A model generated the notes under the pieces. That model ran no database searches. It saw nothing but the letters and a program-made list of their open reading frames with translations, and was not told the origin of the DNA. From contig NZ_CALBRW010000013.1 of assembly GCF_937927635.1 (NCBI RefSeq), forward strand, positions 48,402-112,401: a DNA stretch of 64,000 bases. The letters are read 5' to 3'. Positions 25,409-35,416 of the stretch are shown one piece after another (the stretch's first letter is position 1; each line of letters begins with the position of its first letter). A program made the position numbers and the translations under genes. Source of the stretch: an uncultured Microbacterium sp. (GTDB lineage Bacteria; Actinomycetota; Actinomycetes; Actinomycetales; Microbacteriaceae).

Positions 25409-26632
25409 ATGACTGCTCCGATCACCGCCGCCGCTCCGCAGGCCACCGGTCTCAAGGGCGGATTCGCCCAGGTGCTGCTGGCCACCATCGCCTCCACGAT
25501 CGCGTTCTGGGCCTGGATGTCGATATCCCCGCTGCAGAAGACCTACGCCACGGAGATGGGCCTGGATGAGGGCCAGATCTCACTCATGCTGGCCACCCCG
25601 GTGCTGGTCGGCGCAATGGGGCGCGTGGTCATCGGCGCGATGACAGACCGCTTCGGCGGGCGGAAGATGTTCACCGCCGTGCTGCTGCTGTCGGCGCCGG
25701 CGGTGCTGCTGGTGGCGCTGGCCGGCAGCATCCGCAGCTTTCCGCTGCTGATCATCGCCGGGTTCTACCTGGGCGTGGCGGGCACGATCTTCGCCGCCGG
25801 CGTGCCGTTCTCCAGCGCCTGGTTTCCGCCGCATCGCCGCGGCTTCGCGAACGGCGTCTTCGGCATGGGGATGATCGGCACGGCGGTCTCGGCGCTGGCC
25901 ACCCCGCGCCTGGCCGAGGACATCGGCTACCTCCCCACGCACCTGATCATCGCGGGCGCGCTGGTGGTGATGGCCGTGATCGTGTGGTTATTCATGCGCG
26001 AGTCGCCGCTGTGGGAGCCCAACCGCGAGAAGCTCGTGCCCAAGGTGACTGGTGCGCTCAAGCTGCCGGTCACCTGGGAGATGGCGTTCCTGTACGGCAT
26101 CGTGTTCGGCGGTTTCGTGGCGTTCTCGAACTTCCTGCCCAAGTACCTCACCACCATCTACCCGAACGAGGTCGACGTGCTGGGCGCCGGCATGCGCACC
26201 GCGCTGTTCGCGGCGGCGGCCGTGGTGGCGCGGCCCGTCGGCGGCGTGCTGGCCGACCGGTTCGGCCCGAAGATCATCTCGCTGATCTCGCTGGGCGGCA
26301 TCGTCGCGCTGGCGTACATCGTCGGACAGCAGCCGGCCGAGGGCATCCTGACCGGGGTGACGTTCCTCCTGATGGCCTCGGCGATGGGGCTCGGGATGGG
26401 CGGGGTGTTCGCCTGGATCGGCCCGTCCACGCCGAAGGAGAAGGTCGGCGCGGTCAGCGGCGTGGTGGCCGCGGCCGGCGGCCTGGGCGGCTACTTCCCC
26501 CCGCTGGTGATGGGTGCGACGTACCACGCGGAGTCCAACTCGTACTCGCTGGGCCTGTGGCTGCTGGTGCTGGTCGGCGCGTTCGCGCTGGTCGTGGCCG
26601 GGATGCTGAAGGACGTCGGGCGCAAGGCCTGA
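25409..26632 (+). CDS. narK: NarK nitrate/nitrite MFS transporter
   Basis: A 407-residue membrane protein with twelve predicted helices. It carries the MFS loop GRVVIGAMTDRFGGRKMF near residue 70 and the nitrate signature GVAGTIFAAGVPFSSAWFPP near 125, plus a second signature near AVSGVVAAAGGLGGYFPP around 350. It should import nitrate with protons or exchange it for nitrite. It is divergent from narG across a 172-base gap that holds both promoters. AAGGGA lies 7 bases before the ATG. Confidence 0.94.
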   Translation: MTAPITAAAPQATGLKGGFAQVLLATIASTIAFWAWMSISPLQKTYATEMGLDEGQISLMLATPVLVGAMGRVVIGAMTDRFGGRKMFTAVLLLSAPAVLLVALAGSIRSFPLLIIAGFYLGVAGTIFAAGVPFSSAWFPPHRRGFANGVFGMGMIGTAVSALATPRLAEDIGYLPTHLIIAGALVVMAVIVWLFMRESPLWEPNREKLVPKVTGALKLPVTWEMAFLYGIVFGGFVAFSNFLPKYLTTIYPNEVDVLGAGMRTALFAAAAVVARPVGGVLADRFGPKIISLISLGGIVALAYIVGQQPAEGILTGVTFLLMASAMGLGMGGVFAWIGPSTPKEKVGAVSGVVAAAGGLGGYFPPLVMGATYHAESNSYSLGLWLLVLVGAFALVVAGMLKDVGRKA

Positions 26633-26663
26633 GGGACCTACCGTCGCTGAGCCCACCCCACCT

Positions 26664-26686
26664 GGGTCGCTGAGCCTGTCGAAGCG
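26664..26686. repeat. Dispersed repeat, GGTCGCTGAGCCTGTCGAAG type
   Basis: A short intergenic element between narK and radA matching a repeat often met in Microbacteriaceae intergenic DNA. Its arms are partly self-complementary. It is the only clear copy of this type in the window. Confidence 0.5.
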
Positions 26687-26726
26687 TCGCCCCGCCCAAT
26701 GTCCGCCCCGCGGATAGCCTTGCTGC

Positions 26727-28094
26727 ATGGTCACCCGGAAGCCCGCGCCGCCCGCCTACGTCTGCACGGAGTGCGGCTGGACGACGGCCAAGTGGGTGGG
26801 CCGGTGCGGCGAGTGCCAGCAGTGGGGCACCGTGCAGGAGCAGGGCGCGAAGACCGGGATCGTTCGGCAGACGGATGCCGTGGCTCCATCCGCCGAGCGC
26901 GCCGCGCGCCCCATCACCCAGATCACCACCGCCGACGCACCGCGTCGCTCGAGTGGTGTGGGCGAGTTCGACCGGGTGCTGGGCGGCGGCATCGTTCCGG
27001 GCGCCGCCATCCTGCTCAGTGGTGAGCCGGGCGTCGGCAAGTCCACGCTGCTTCTGGAGGTGGCGGCGGCCACGGCTCGCTCGGGCAGGCGCGTGCTGTA
27101 CGCCAGCGCCGAGGAGTCACCCGCGCAGGTGCGGTTGCGCGCCGAGCGCACCAACGCCCTGCACGACGAGCTGTACCTGGCCAGCGAGACCGACCTGGGC
27201 ACGATCCTCGGGCACATCGACGAGGTGAAGCCCGACCTGGTGATCGTCGACTCCGTGCAGACCGTCGCCAGCGGGCTGATCGACGGCGCGGCCGGGCAGC
27301 CCAGCCAGGTGCGCGAGGTGGCAGCATCCCTCATCCGCATCGCGAAGGACCGCGGACTGCCGGTGATCATCGTGGGGCACGTCACCAAGGACGGCACGGT
27401 CGCAGGTCCCCGTGTGCTGGAGCACCTGGTCGACGTGGTCTGCCACTTCGAGGGCGACCGGCAGACCGCGCTGCGGTTCATCCGCGCGCTGAAGAACCGC
27501 TTCGGCCCCACCGACGAGGTCGGATGCTTCGAGATGACCGGCGACGGCATCGCCGAGGTCCCCGACCCCAGCGGGTTGTTCCTCTCGCAGGGCGCCGCCG
27601 AACCGGGCACCTGCGTGGCCATCGCCATGGAGGGCCGTCGCGTGCTGCCGGTGGAGGTGCAGGCGCTCACCATCGAGACCAACGCCCCCAACCCACGGCG
27701 CGTGGTGCACGGTCTGGATTCGTCGCGCGTGGCCATGGTGCTGGCGATCCTGGAGCGCCGGGCCGGCATCGAGACGTCCAAGCTCGACGTGTACGTGTCC
27801 ACCGTGGGCGGGGTGCGGTTCACCGAGCCCGCCGCAGATCTGGCCATCGCCGTGGCCGTGGCGGGTGCCATCCGGCAGCAGTCCGTGCCGCGCACGGTGG
27901 CCGCCGTGGGCGAGCTGTCGCTCGCCGGCGAGATCCGGCCCGTCACGCAGGCGGCACACCGCCGCAGCGAGGCCGCGCGGCTGGGCTATCAGCAGGTGAT
28001 CGACGATCGTTCCCAGACCCTGCGGTCGGCGCTGAACGACATCCGCCAGCGGATGACCCAGCGCAGGCCAGATGCCGCCATCCCGCCGTTCTGA
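26727..28094 (+). CDS. radA: RadA/Sms DNA repair ATPase
   Basis: A 455-residue RecA-related helicase that extends D-loops during recombinational repair. A C4 zinc finger is at Cys13, Cys16, Cys27 and Cys30. Walker A GEPGVGKST is near residue 97, the RadA-specific KNRFG motif near 255, and a Lon-like C-terminal domain covers about 285-440. No ribosome site is seen; a TAGCCT hexamer lies 6 bases before the ATG, so the mRNA may be leaderless. It is followed by a convergent small gene one base away. Confidence 0.95.
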   Translation: MVTRKPAPPAYVCTECGWTTAKWVGRCGECQQWGTVQEQGAKTGIVRQTDAVAPSAERAARPITQITTADAPRRSSGVGEFDRVLGGGIVPGAAILLSGEPGVGKSTLLLEVAAATARSGRRVLYASAEESPAQVRLRAERTNALHDELYLASETDLGTILGHIDEVKPDLVIVDSVQTVASGLIDGAAGQPSQVREVAASLIRIAKDRGLPVIIVGHVTKDGTVAGPRVLEHLVDVVCHFEGDRQTALRFIRALKNRFGPTDEVGCFEMTGDGIAEVPDPSGLFLSQGAAEPGTCVAIAMEGRRVLPVEVQALTIETNAPNPRRVVHGLDSSRVAMVLAILERRAGIETSKLDVYVSTVGGVRFTEPAADLAIAVAVAGAIRQQSVPRTVAAVGELSLAGEIRPVTQAAHRRSEAARLGYQQVIDDRSQTLRSALNDIRQRMTQRRPDAAIPPF

Positions 28095-28095
28095 G

Positions 28096-28506
28096 CTACG
28101 CCTGCAGGGCCTTCAGCAGCTCCTCGGGGTGAGCCTGCATGGGGTGGGGGCCGGCGATGTCGAGGAACACCGTGGTGATCTTTTCGCGGTGCACGGTGAG
28201 GAACCTCTTCAGCCAGGCCGGCGAGTAGATTCCCACGCCGGGCGGCAGGTTGTCGGGCTTGTTCTTGGCGTCGCTGAACAGCAGCAGCGCCACCTCACCG
28301 GTGTTCGCATCGCGGTACGTCCACACTTCGCCGCCGTCCAGCGGCCGGTCGCGCGGACCGGGCTTGATCAGCGGGACGACGGTGTTGCCATTGCGGAGCG
28401 CGAGGGCGACTGCTGCCATGTCCTGCTTCTCCAGCGCCTGGGCGAGAGCCTCGGAGCGGAAATCCTGGGGGGCGGGCCGCTTCGCGCCGGACCTCTTCTT
28501 CGCCAT
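28096..28506 (-). CDS. SseB-like small conserved protein
   Basis: A 136-residue soluble protein without signal or membrane segment. It has a basic start (MAKKRSGAKRPAP), a GNTVVPLIKPG strand and a C-terminal stretch VFLDIAGPHPMQAHPEELLKAL, a pattern like the SseB N-terminal domain. The function of such proteins in actinobacteria is unknown. It is convergent with radA, whose stop is one base away, leaving no room for a separate terminator. Confidence 0.65.
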   Translation of the reverse strand: MAKKRSGAKRPAPQDFRSEALAQALEKQDMAAVALALRNGNTVVPLIKPGPRDRPLDGGEVWTYRDANTGEVALLLFSDAKNKPDNLPPGVGIYSPAWLKRFLTVHREKITTVFLDIAGPHPMQAHPEELLKALQA

Positions 28507-28742
28507 GAATCCAGCTTAGAAGAGCCTGCCCGGAGTAAGGAGTGGGGCCCCTTCGACTCCACCATTGGGGACTGGGGATGTTCGAGGGGGCCCTCTGGCT
28601 CTCGCAGCGATGAGTGTCGAAGCGCTGGGGACGCTGAAGACGACACCACTGGGGATGGTTTCACCGCTCAGTTCGGAGAACCACTCCCCTATGGTATCCC
28701 AAAATTCCGGTTGGCGCGCATCGAACTTGGACGGGATGCAGC
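28507..28742. other. Gene-free interval with possible decayed coding sequence
   Basis: No intact gene is supported in these 236 bases. On the minus strand, about 28600-28740 could encode a short peptide that looks protein-like (for example QPEFWDTIGEWFSELSGE) but it has no start of its own and continues only into the shadow of neighbouring genes. Several GGGGCC/GGCCCC stretches near 28545-28600 can form hairpins. Confidence 0.35.
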
Positions 28743-29417
28743 TCAGCGCAGGAAAATCTGCTGCGACCCCGCGCTGTCGAAACCGCCGATGGACACCGTG
28801 ACGTGGTACGAGGCACCGCCGCCGGGTGCGCGGGGCCGGTTCGGCTTGTCGCAGGTGTTGACCGCTGAGCGGGTGCGGTCCCAGACCACCGGGATCTTGG
28901 TGCTGACCGTCGCACCGGCCGCGAGGGTGGCGATCTGGGCGCTCGGGTCGGTCTGGCAGTCGGTGGAGCGCCACCACACGTCCTGACCGCTGGTGACCGT
29001 GAACCTCTGCATGTTGGAGCCGACGTTCAGCGTGCAGTCCTTGTCGGTCTTGTTGGTCAGCGAGATCGAGATCTTCGGCATCACGCCGGCAGCGTAGGTC
29101 ACGGCATCCGTCACAGCCTTCACCTCGACATCCGCGGCCACGCAGGCGACGACGCCGGGCGTCTCGGAGGGATCCGGGCTGGGTGCGTCGACTGCCGGGT
29201 CGGCGGATGCCGGCGGCGAGGCCGGATCCGTGGCGAACGGGGTCTCGGCATCCGTCGCCGGTGCGGACGACTGGGTGGACGCCGGTGCGGCATCCGTCCT
29301 CCACGGCTGCGTCATGACGAACCAGATCCCGCCTGCCAGAGCCGCGATCAGCAGGATCAGTGCGACGAGGACCACGAGCCGCCGACGTCGGTACACTGCG
29401 GCGGATTGGCGGGCCAT
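28743..29417 (-). CDS. Membrane-anchored secreted protein of unknown function
   Basis: A 224-residue protein. It has a short basic cytoplasmic N-terminus (residues 1-14, RRRR), one hydrophobic helix at about 15-36 and a Thr/Ala/Ser/Pro-rich linker to about residue 90. An outside domain with four cysteines (VVACVAAD, KDCTLN, STDCQTD, NTCDKPN) follows. The domain looks like an immunoglobulin-fold DUF4232 type because of its strand pattern and paired cysteines, but I cannot assign a role. It is 9 bases downstream of the acetyltransferase gene, so they are probably cotranscribed. Confidence 0.7.
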   Translation of the reverse strand: MARQSAAVYRRRRLVVLVALILLIAALAGGIWFVMTQPWRTDAAPASTQSSAPATDAETPFATDPASPPASADPAVDAPSPDPSETPGVVACVAADVEVKAVTDAVTYAAGVMPKISISLTNKTDKDCTLNVGSNMQRFTVTSGQDVWWRSTDCQTDPSAQIATLAAGATVSTKIPVVWDRTRSAVNTCDKPNRPRAPGGGASYHVTVSIGGFDSAGSQQIFLR

Positions 29418-29426
29418 GCGTCCAGG

Positions 29427-29945
29427 CTATCCGGCGCTGCTGGACGCCAGGTGCTTGAGCATCCTGGTGTTGCCGAGAGTGTTGGGCTTGACGTGCGCGA
29501 GGTCGAGGAACTCCTCCACGCCGGCGTCGCCGCTGCGCAGCAGCTGCGAGTACACGTCGGGATCGACGATGTGCTCGCCGATGGGCTCGAACCCGCGCCG
29601 CGTGAAGAAGCCGGTCTCGAAGGTCAGGCAGAACAGCCTGCTGAGCCCGAGGTCGAGCGCGCGGCGCTCGAGCGCCTCGACGATCGCACGGCCGATCCCC
29701 AGATGCAGGAAGTCCTCGCGCACCAGCAGGGTGCGCACCTCGCCCAGGTCCTCCCACATGACGTGCAGTGCGCCGCAGCCGATCAGCTCGCCGCCGACCT
29801 CGGCGACGATGAACTCCTGCGCGGCGCCGTACAGGATCGCCAGATCCTTGCCGAGCAGGATGCGGCGCTCGACGAGCGGTTCCAGCAGGCGATGGATGCC
29901 GGTGATGTCGGACGTGCGCGCGGGCCGGAGGGAGAACTCTGTCAC
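29427..29945 (-). CDS. argA: GNAT amino-acid N-acetyltransferase, ArgA-like
   Basis: A 172-residue single-domain acetyltransferase similar to the stand-alone ArgA of actinobacteria, which makes N-acetylglutamate at the entry to arginine synthesis. The acetyl-CoA binding motif VRTLLVREDFLHLGIGRAIV lies near residue 70-90, and CLTFETGFFTRRGFEPIGE is the typical C-terminal stretch. It lacks the amino-acid kinase domain of E. coli ArgA. The symbol is assigned by family resemblance only; other GNAT substrates are possible. Confidence 0.75.
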   Translation of the reverse strand: MTEFSLRPARTSDITGIHRLLEPLVERRILLGKDLAILYGAAQEFIVAEVGGELIGCGALHVMWEDLGEVRTLLVREDFLHLGIGRAIVEALERRALDLGLSRLFCLTFETGFFTRRGFEPIGEHIVDPDVYSQLLRSGDAGVEEFLDLAHVKPNTLGNTRMLKHLASSSAG

Positions 29946-30014
29946 GCATCAAGACTAGAACCCGCGAGGTCGTGGTCGTGCGGCGCACCGCTCCCGCTCG
30001 ACGAGATCACCGTT

Positions 30015-30167
30015 CGCGGGCCCCGATTCGCGGGTCCCACTTGGCTGCCTCCCCACGCGCGAGCCAGCCATTCGGACCCCGCGACACGCCCGAACTCCGC
30101 GGGCCCCGATTCGCGGGTCCCAGATGGCGGCCTCACCTCGCGTGAGCCAGCCATTCGGACCCCGCGA
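30015..30167. repeat. Two 70-bp direct repeats, 83 bp apart
   Basis: The units 30015-30084 and 30098-30167 are about 85-90 percent alike, starting CGCGGGCCCCGATTCGCGGG and ending CATTCGGACCCCGCGA in both. Each unit contains GGCCCCG...CGGGTCC, so each can fold. They fill most of the 318-base gap between the acetyltransferase gene and clpC, which otherwise holds only the terminator. Confidence 0.8.
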
Positions 30168-30212
30168 AAGCAAGCCCGAGCAGATGCCGCGTGCGCAGCG
30201 CAGACAGACCGA

Positions 30213-30240
30213 GGGGCGGATGCTGTGCAGCATCCGCCCC
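30213..30240 (-). terminator. Strong hairpin after clpC
   Basis: GGGGCGGATGCTG and its exact complement CAGCATCCGCCCC form a 13-bp stem around a TG centre, 24 bases beyond the clpC stop. There is no T-run, common for actinobacterial terminators. Confidence 0.65.
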
Positions 30241-30263
30241 CCCTGTGCGCGAGTCGCAGGGCG

Positions 30264-32786
<2,523 letters not shown>

Positions 32787-32799
32787 GCTGTGACTTCCT

Positions 32800-32814
32800 T
32801 TCGCACGCGGCGAA
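32800..32814. promoter_or_regulatory. ClgR-like palindrome upstream of clpC
   Basis: TTCGC and GCGAA arms flank five bases. Actinobacterial ClgR activates clp genes through sites of the form CGC-N5-GCG. This copy is only 14 bases from the ATG, overlapping the leader, so it would sit downstream of most possible promoters; its role is uncertain. Confidence 0.35.
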
Positions 32815-32967
32815 GCGGCAGTGGTGCCTTGTACATCGAGAGTAACGAGAGCGCGAGGCCCGAACGGCCGTGTTCGCCGTCGGCATACCTCTCGTTCCGG
32901 GACGGGCTCCGGATCGTGGTGGGACGGGCTGCGCGAAGCTTCCTTCGTTCGCAGAGCGGGGACCCCC

Positions 32968-33096
32968 GGTTACTGAGCGAGCGCAGCGAGTCGAAGAACG
33001 CTCCTCCCCGATGCTCACTCCGGAACGTCCCTGCGCCCTCAGCTTCATGGAGGTGTCCCGTTCCCGGTCGTTGAGCGAGCGAAGCGAGACGAAACG
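32968..33096. repeat. Two copies of the GAGCGAGCGAAGCGAG dispersed repeat
   Basis: Copies at 32968-33000 (TGAGCGAGCGCAGCGAGTCG) and 33066-33096 (TGAGCGAGCGAAGCGAGACG) lie in the same orientation between clpC and the 38-residue peptide gene. A third copy in reverse orientation is at 52161-52193. These are family-typical intergenic repeats. The rest of 32815-33106 holds the clpC promoter region but no clear hexamers. Confidence 0.65.
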
Positions 33097-33106
33097 CAGA
33101 AGACGA

Positions 33107-33149
33107 TTGACCTCCATATCGATTGTCGTTATGTTAACGAAAGTCGATA
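33107..33149 (+). promoter_or_regulatory. Promoter with nested palindromic operator for the DUF2975-like/HTH module
   Basis: TTGACC (33107-33112) and TATGTT (33130-33135) are spaced by 17 bases. Over the spacer and -10 lies a 33-bp operator, 33117-33149. Outer arms are TATCGA/TCGATA and inner arms TCGTTA/TAACGA, with each step separated by three bases. Repression by occlusion is strongly suggested, most simply by the HTH protein encoded third in the operon. Confidence 0.75.
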
Positions 33150-33179
33150 ACAACAGCCATCGCTACGGAGGGTGGGGAC

Positions 33180-33296
33180 ATGGACAGGGCGAGAAGGATG
33201 CCGTTGGCCGAGGCGATCACGCTGGGCCTGGTCGCGACGGGCGCGGTGAGCATCGCGGTCGCCGCGCTGACGCGCGACACGGAGGGGCTGGTCTGA
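33180..33296 (+). CDS. 38-residue membrane peptide
   Basis: A 38-residue reading frame beginning MDRARRMPLAEAITLG, too short for standard gene finders. It has a basic head (R3, R5, R6), one hydrophobic helix (about residues 12-31) and an acidic tail. GGAGG lies 9 bases before the ATG, and its stop overlaps the next ATG (TGATG), which argues for real translation and coupling. I do not recognise the family. It could be a regulatory peptide, a third component of the membrane protein, or a leader for coupling. Confidence 0.6.
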   Translation: MDRARRMPLAEAITLGLVATGAVSIAVAALTRDTEGLV

Positions 33297-34060
33297 TGCA
33301 GCTGACATCGACGGACCTGCTTCAAGGGCTCGGCTGGCTGGCCCTGTGGCTGGCGATCACCGGGGTGATCGTGGCCTTCTCGATCTGGCGCGCGCGCCGG
33401 CGCGGCAGCACCACGCTCGCACTCGACGTGACGCGCAACGCGTCGCTCGCATACCTGGGTGTCGCGGCCTTCGGCATCGTGATGTCCGGCCTCCAGCGCC
33501 TCGGCTCCGGCTCAATCGCACTGGAGGGAGCGGCCGGGCAATGGGTCGCCGAGCAGCAGGATGCGCTGCACAGCCCCACCTGTGACGCGACCGGCACCTT
33601 CCACGTCGAACTCTCCCCCGCTCAGGGACCTGCACCGATCTCGTACTGCCAGAACTGGCTCGAGAACGTGCCCGTGGGCCCGCGACTCACGGTATATCTG
33701 GGGACGCTGATGGGCATCCTCGCCTCCGCCGCGATCGCTTGGGCGATCTACACCGCGACCCGACGGGCGGGGATGCGAGACCCATTCCACCCCGCTGTGT
33801 CCCGCACGTTCGGGTTCGCATCGATCGCGGTCATGGTCGGCGGCGCTCTGAGCACTCTGGTCACCTCGATCGGCATGACGCTGGCCGCGCGATCGCTGAA
33901 GTGGGAGCCGGAGATGACCGTGCCGTTCGAGCTCAGCATCCCGCTCTGGCCCTTCGCGGTGGCGGTCGGCCTGTTCGCCCTGTCGGCGATCTTCCGCTAC
34001 GGCAGGCAACTGCAGCTCGAGAAGGAGCGCCTGCAGCGCGAGACGGACGGCCTGGTATGA
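33296..34060 (+). CDS. DUF2975-like four-helix membrane protein
   Basis: A 254-residue membrane protein with four hydrophobic segments (about residues 10-30, 48-68, 128-150 and 170-235 in two helices). A cysteine-containing outside loop lies between the first pairs (SPTCDATG and ISYCQNW). The layout and the partner HTH gene fit the DUF2975/YozG-type modules found in many Gram-positive bacteria; similarity in detail is limited. The start is fixed by the TGATG overlap with the peptide gene. The last 20 residues are a charged helix ending at the ATGA overlap with the next gene. Confidence 0.65.
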   Translation: MQLTSTDLLQGLGWLALWLAITGVIVAFSIWRARRRGSTTLALDVTRNASLAYLGVAAFGIVMSGLQRLGSGSIALEGAAGQWVAEQQDALHSPTCDATGTFHVELSPAQGPAPISYCQNWLENVPVGPRLTVYLGTLMGILASAAIAWAIYTATRRAGMRDPFHPAVSRTFGFASIAVMVGGALSTLVTSIGMTLAARSLKWEPEMTVPFELSIPLWPFAVAVGLFALSAIFRYGRQLQLEKERLQRETDGLV

Positions 34061-34296
34061 GCCCCGCCGACGCGGACGACGAGTTCACCGGCATCCACTG
34101 TCGGCTCGACGAGCTGCTTGCCGAGCGGAACATGACGCTGACCGAGTTGAGCGCACGGGTGGGCGTGAGCATCGTGAACCTGTCGGTGCTGAAGAACGAC
34201 CGGGCACGGGCGATCCGCTACTCCACGCTGCGCGCGATCTGCGATGCCCTGCGCTGCGAGGTCGGCGAGCTGCTTGTGCTGGCGGAGCGGGGCTGA
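34057..34296 (+). CDS. Small Cro/CI-type HTH regulator (YozG-like)
   Basis: A 79-residue single-domain DNA-binding protein. The helix-turn-helix reads MTLTELSARVGVSIVNLSVL (about residues 26-45), followed by the RYSTLRAICDALRCEVGELL motif that is typical of YozG-type proteins paired with DUF2975. ATGA overlap with the membrane protein gene suggests fixed ratios. It is the best candidate to bind the nested palindrome at 33117-33149. Confidence 0.85.
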   Translation: MSPADADDEFTGIHCRLDELLAERNMTLTELSARVGVSIVNLSVLKNDRARAIRYSTLRAICDALRCEVGELLVLAERG

Positions 34297-34302
34297 GCAG
34301 GC

Positions 34303-34318
34303 ATCGGGATACCCCGAT
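34303..34318 (+). terminator. Short hairpin after the HTH gene
   Basis: ATCGGG and CCCGAT form a 6-bp stem with loop ATAC, seven bases after the stop. A second GATACCC copy follows. Weak but well placed. Confidence 0.4.
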
Positions 34319-34401
34319 ACCCGGTCATTACCTTGATGCCCTGACATTGAAGGGATGCAGTGGTCGCGGCCTCCACCTGACTTCAGAGCATTCGAGACCG
34401 A

Positions 34402-35310
34402 TCAGGAAGGCGAGCGTGTCAGCCCTTCCCCTCGATCTCGCGTTGCGCGCGTGTCCAGCACCGGAGCATCCATCGCCGATATCAGGCGGTCCAGGTGGCC
34501 GATCCAGTCCTTCATGTACGTCGCTTCGTGACTCTGCGCACGGAACTCAGCCGCATCGAAGTACGCGGAGACAAGCGTGTTGAGCTTCCTCAACTCGCCC
34601 TCGTCCAGATAGTTCTTGGCAACGGACACATCAGACTTTCGTGGTCTCGTTCCAGCGAACGAGGTCAGGCCCATCTCAGGTTTCGAGGCATCCGTCCGGG
34701 CCGCGATGACTTCTGCTGCTGTGTGTCCGCGCGCCGCGAAGTGGAGCTTGTTCTGAACGACTGCGAAGAACTGCTTGGACTCTTCAGCACTCGCGTCGTA
34801 ATCGACACTCGTGGCGTACAGATCCAGCACTTGCCGATACAGCACCTTCTCGCTGCTTCGGATGTCGCGGATGCGATCAAGCAGTTCACGCCAATAGCGA
34901 CCGCCGCCCAGGTTCTTCAGGTTCTCGTCGTCCATCGTGAAGCCCTTGACGAGGTACTCCCGTAGACGTTCGGTGGCCCAGATGCGGAACCGTGTGGCAG
35001 TCCGGCTCTTGACTCGGTAGCCGACAGATATGACGACGTCGAGGTTGTAGTGAGTGATGCTTCGCGCAACCTCACGAGATCCTTCGGTTCGAACTGTTCG
35101 GAATTCCCGAACAGTTGCCCCCGCGGACAGCTCACCCTCCTCGAAGACATTCGCGATGTGCTCGCTGATATTCGCTTTGGACGACCCAAAGAGGTCGACA
35201 AGCTGAGCTTGCGTCAGCCACACAGTGTCGCCATCCAGCCGCACTTCCAACGCGGGAGCGCCATCCTCACGCTGGTAGAGGATCACCTCCCCGGATGGCT
35301 CTGCAGTCAT
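34402..35310 (-). CDS. RhuM-family protein, short C-terminus
   Basis: A 302-residue member of the RhuM (virulence-associated) family. It has the N-terminal motif TVWLTQAQLVDLFGSSKANISEHI, the RSITHYNLDVVISVGYRVKS core with KGFTMDDENLKN, and the SYFDAAEFRAQS region. The family normally continues about 30-40 residues beyond LDRLISAMDAPVL, whereas here the chain ends in an unrelated Arg/Gly-rich tail, so the C-terminus seems truncated or shifted. Function is unknown; such genes are frequent in mobile and defence islands. It marks the left edge of the island and is divergent from the 592-residue protein. Confidence 0.8.
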   Translation of the reverse strand: MTAEPSGEVILYQREDGAPALEVRLDGDTVWLTQAQLVDLFGSSKANISEHIANVFEEGELSAGATVREFRTVRTEGSREVARSITHYNLDVVISVGYRVKSRTATRFRIWATERLREYLVKGFTMDDENLKNLGGGRYWRELLDRIRDIRSSEKVLYRQVLDLYATSVDYDASAEESKQFFAVVQNKLHFAARGHTAAEVIAARTDASKPEMGLTSFAGTRPRKSDVSVAKNYLDEGELRKLNTLVSAYFDAAEFRAQSHEATYMKDWIGHLDRLISAMDAPVLDTRATRDRGEGLTRSPS

Positions 35311-35416
35311 TTCGTGCCCTCCACTTGATCGGCGAACTGAATCGCTACCAAGGTATCTGGCGGCACCGACATCCCCACCGCGTGCATTCCGGCATCCGCT
35401 TCCGTACGCTGACCGG

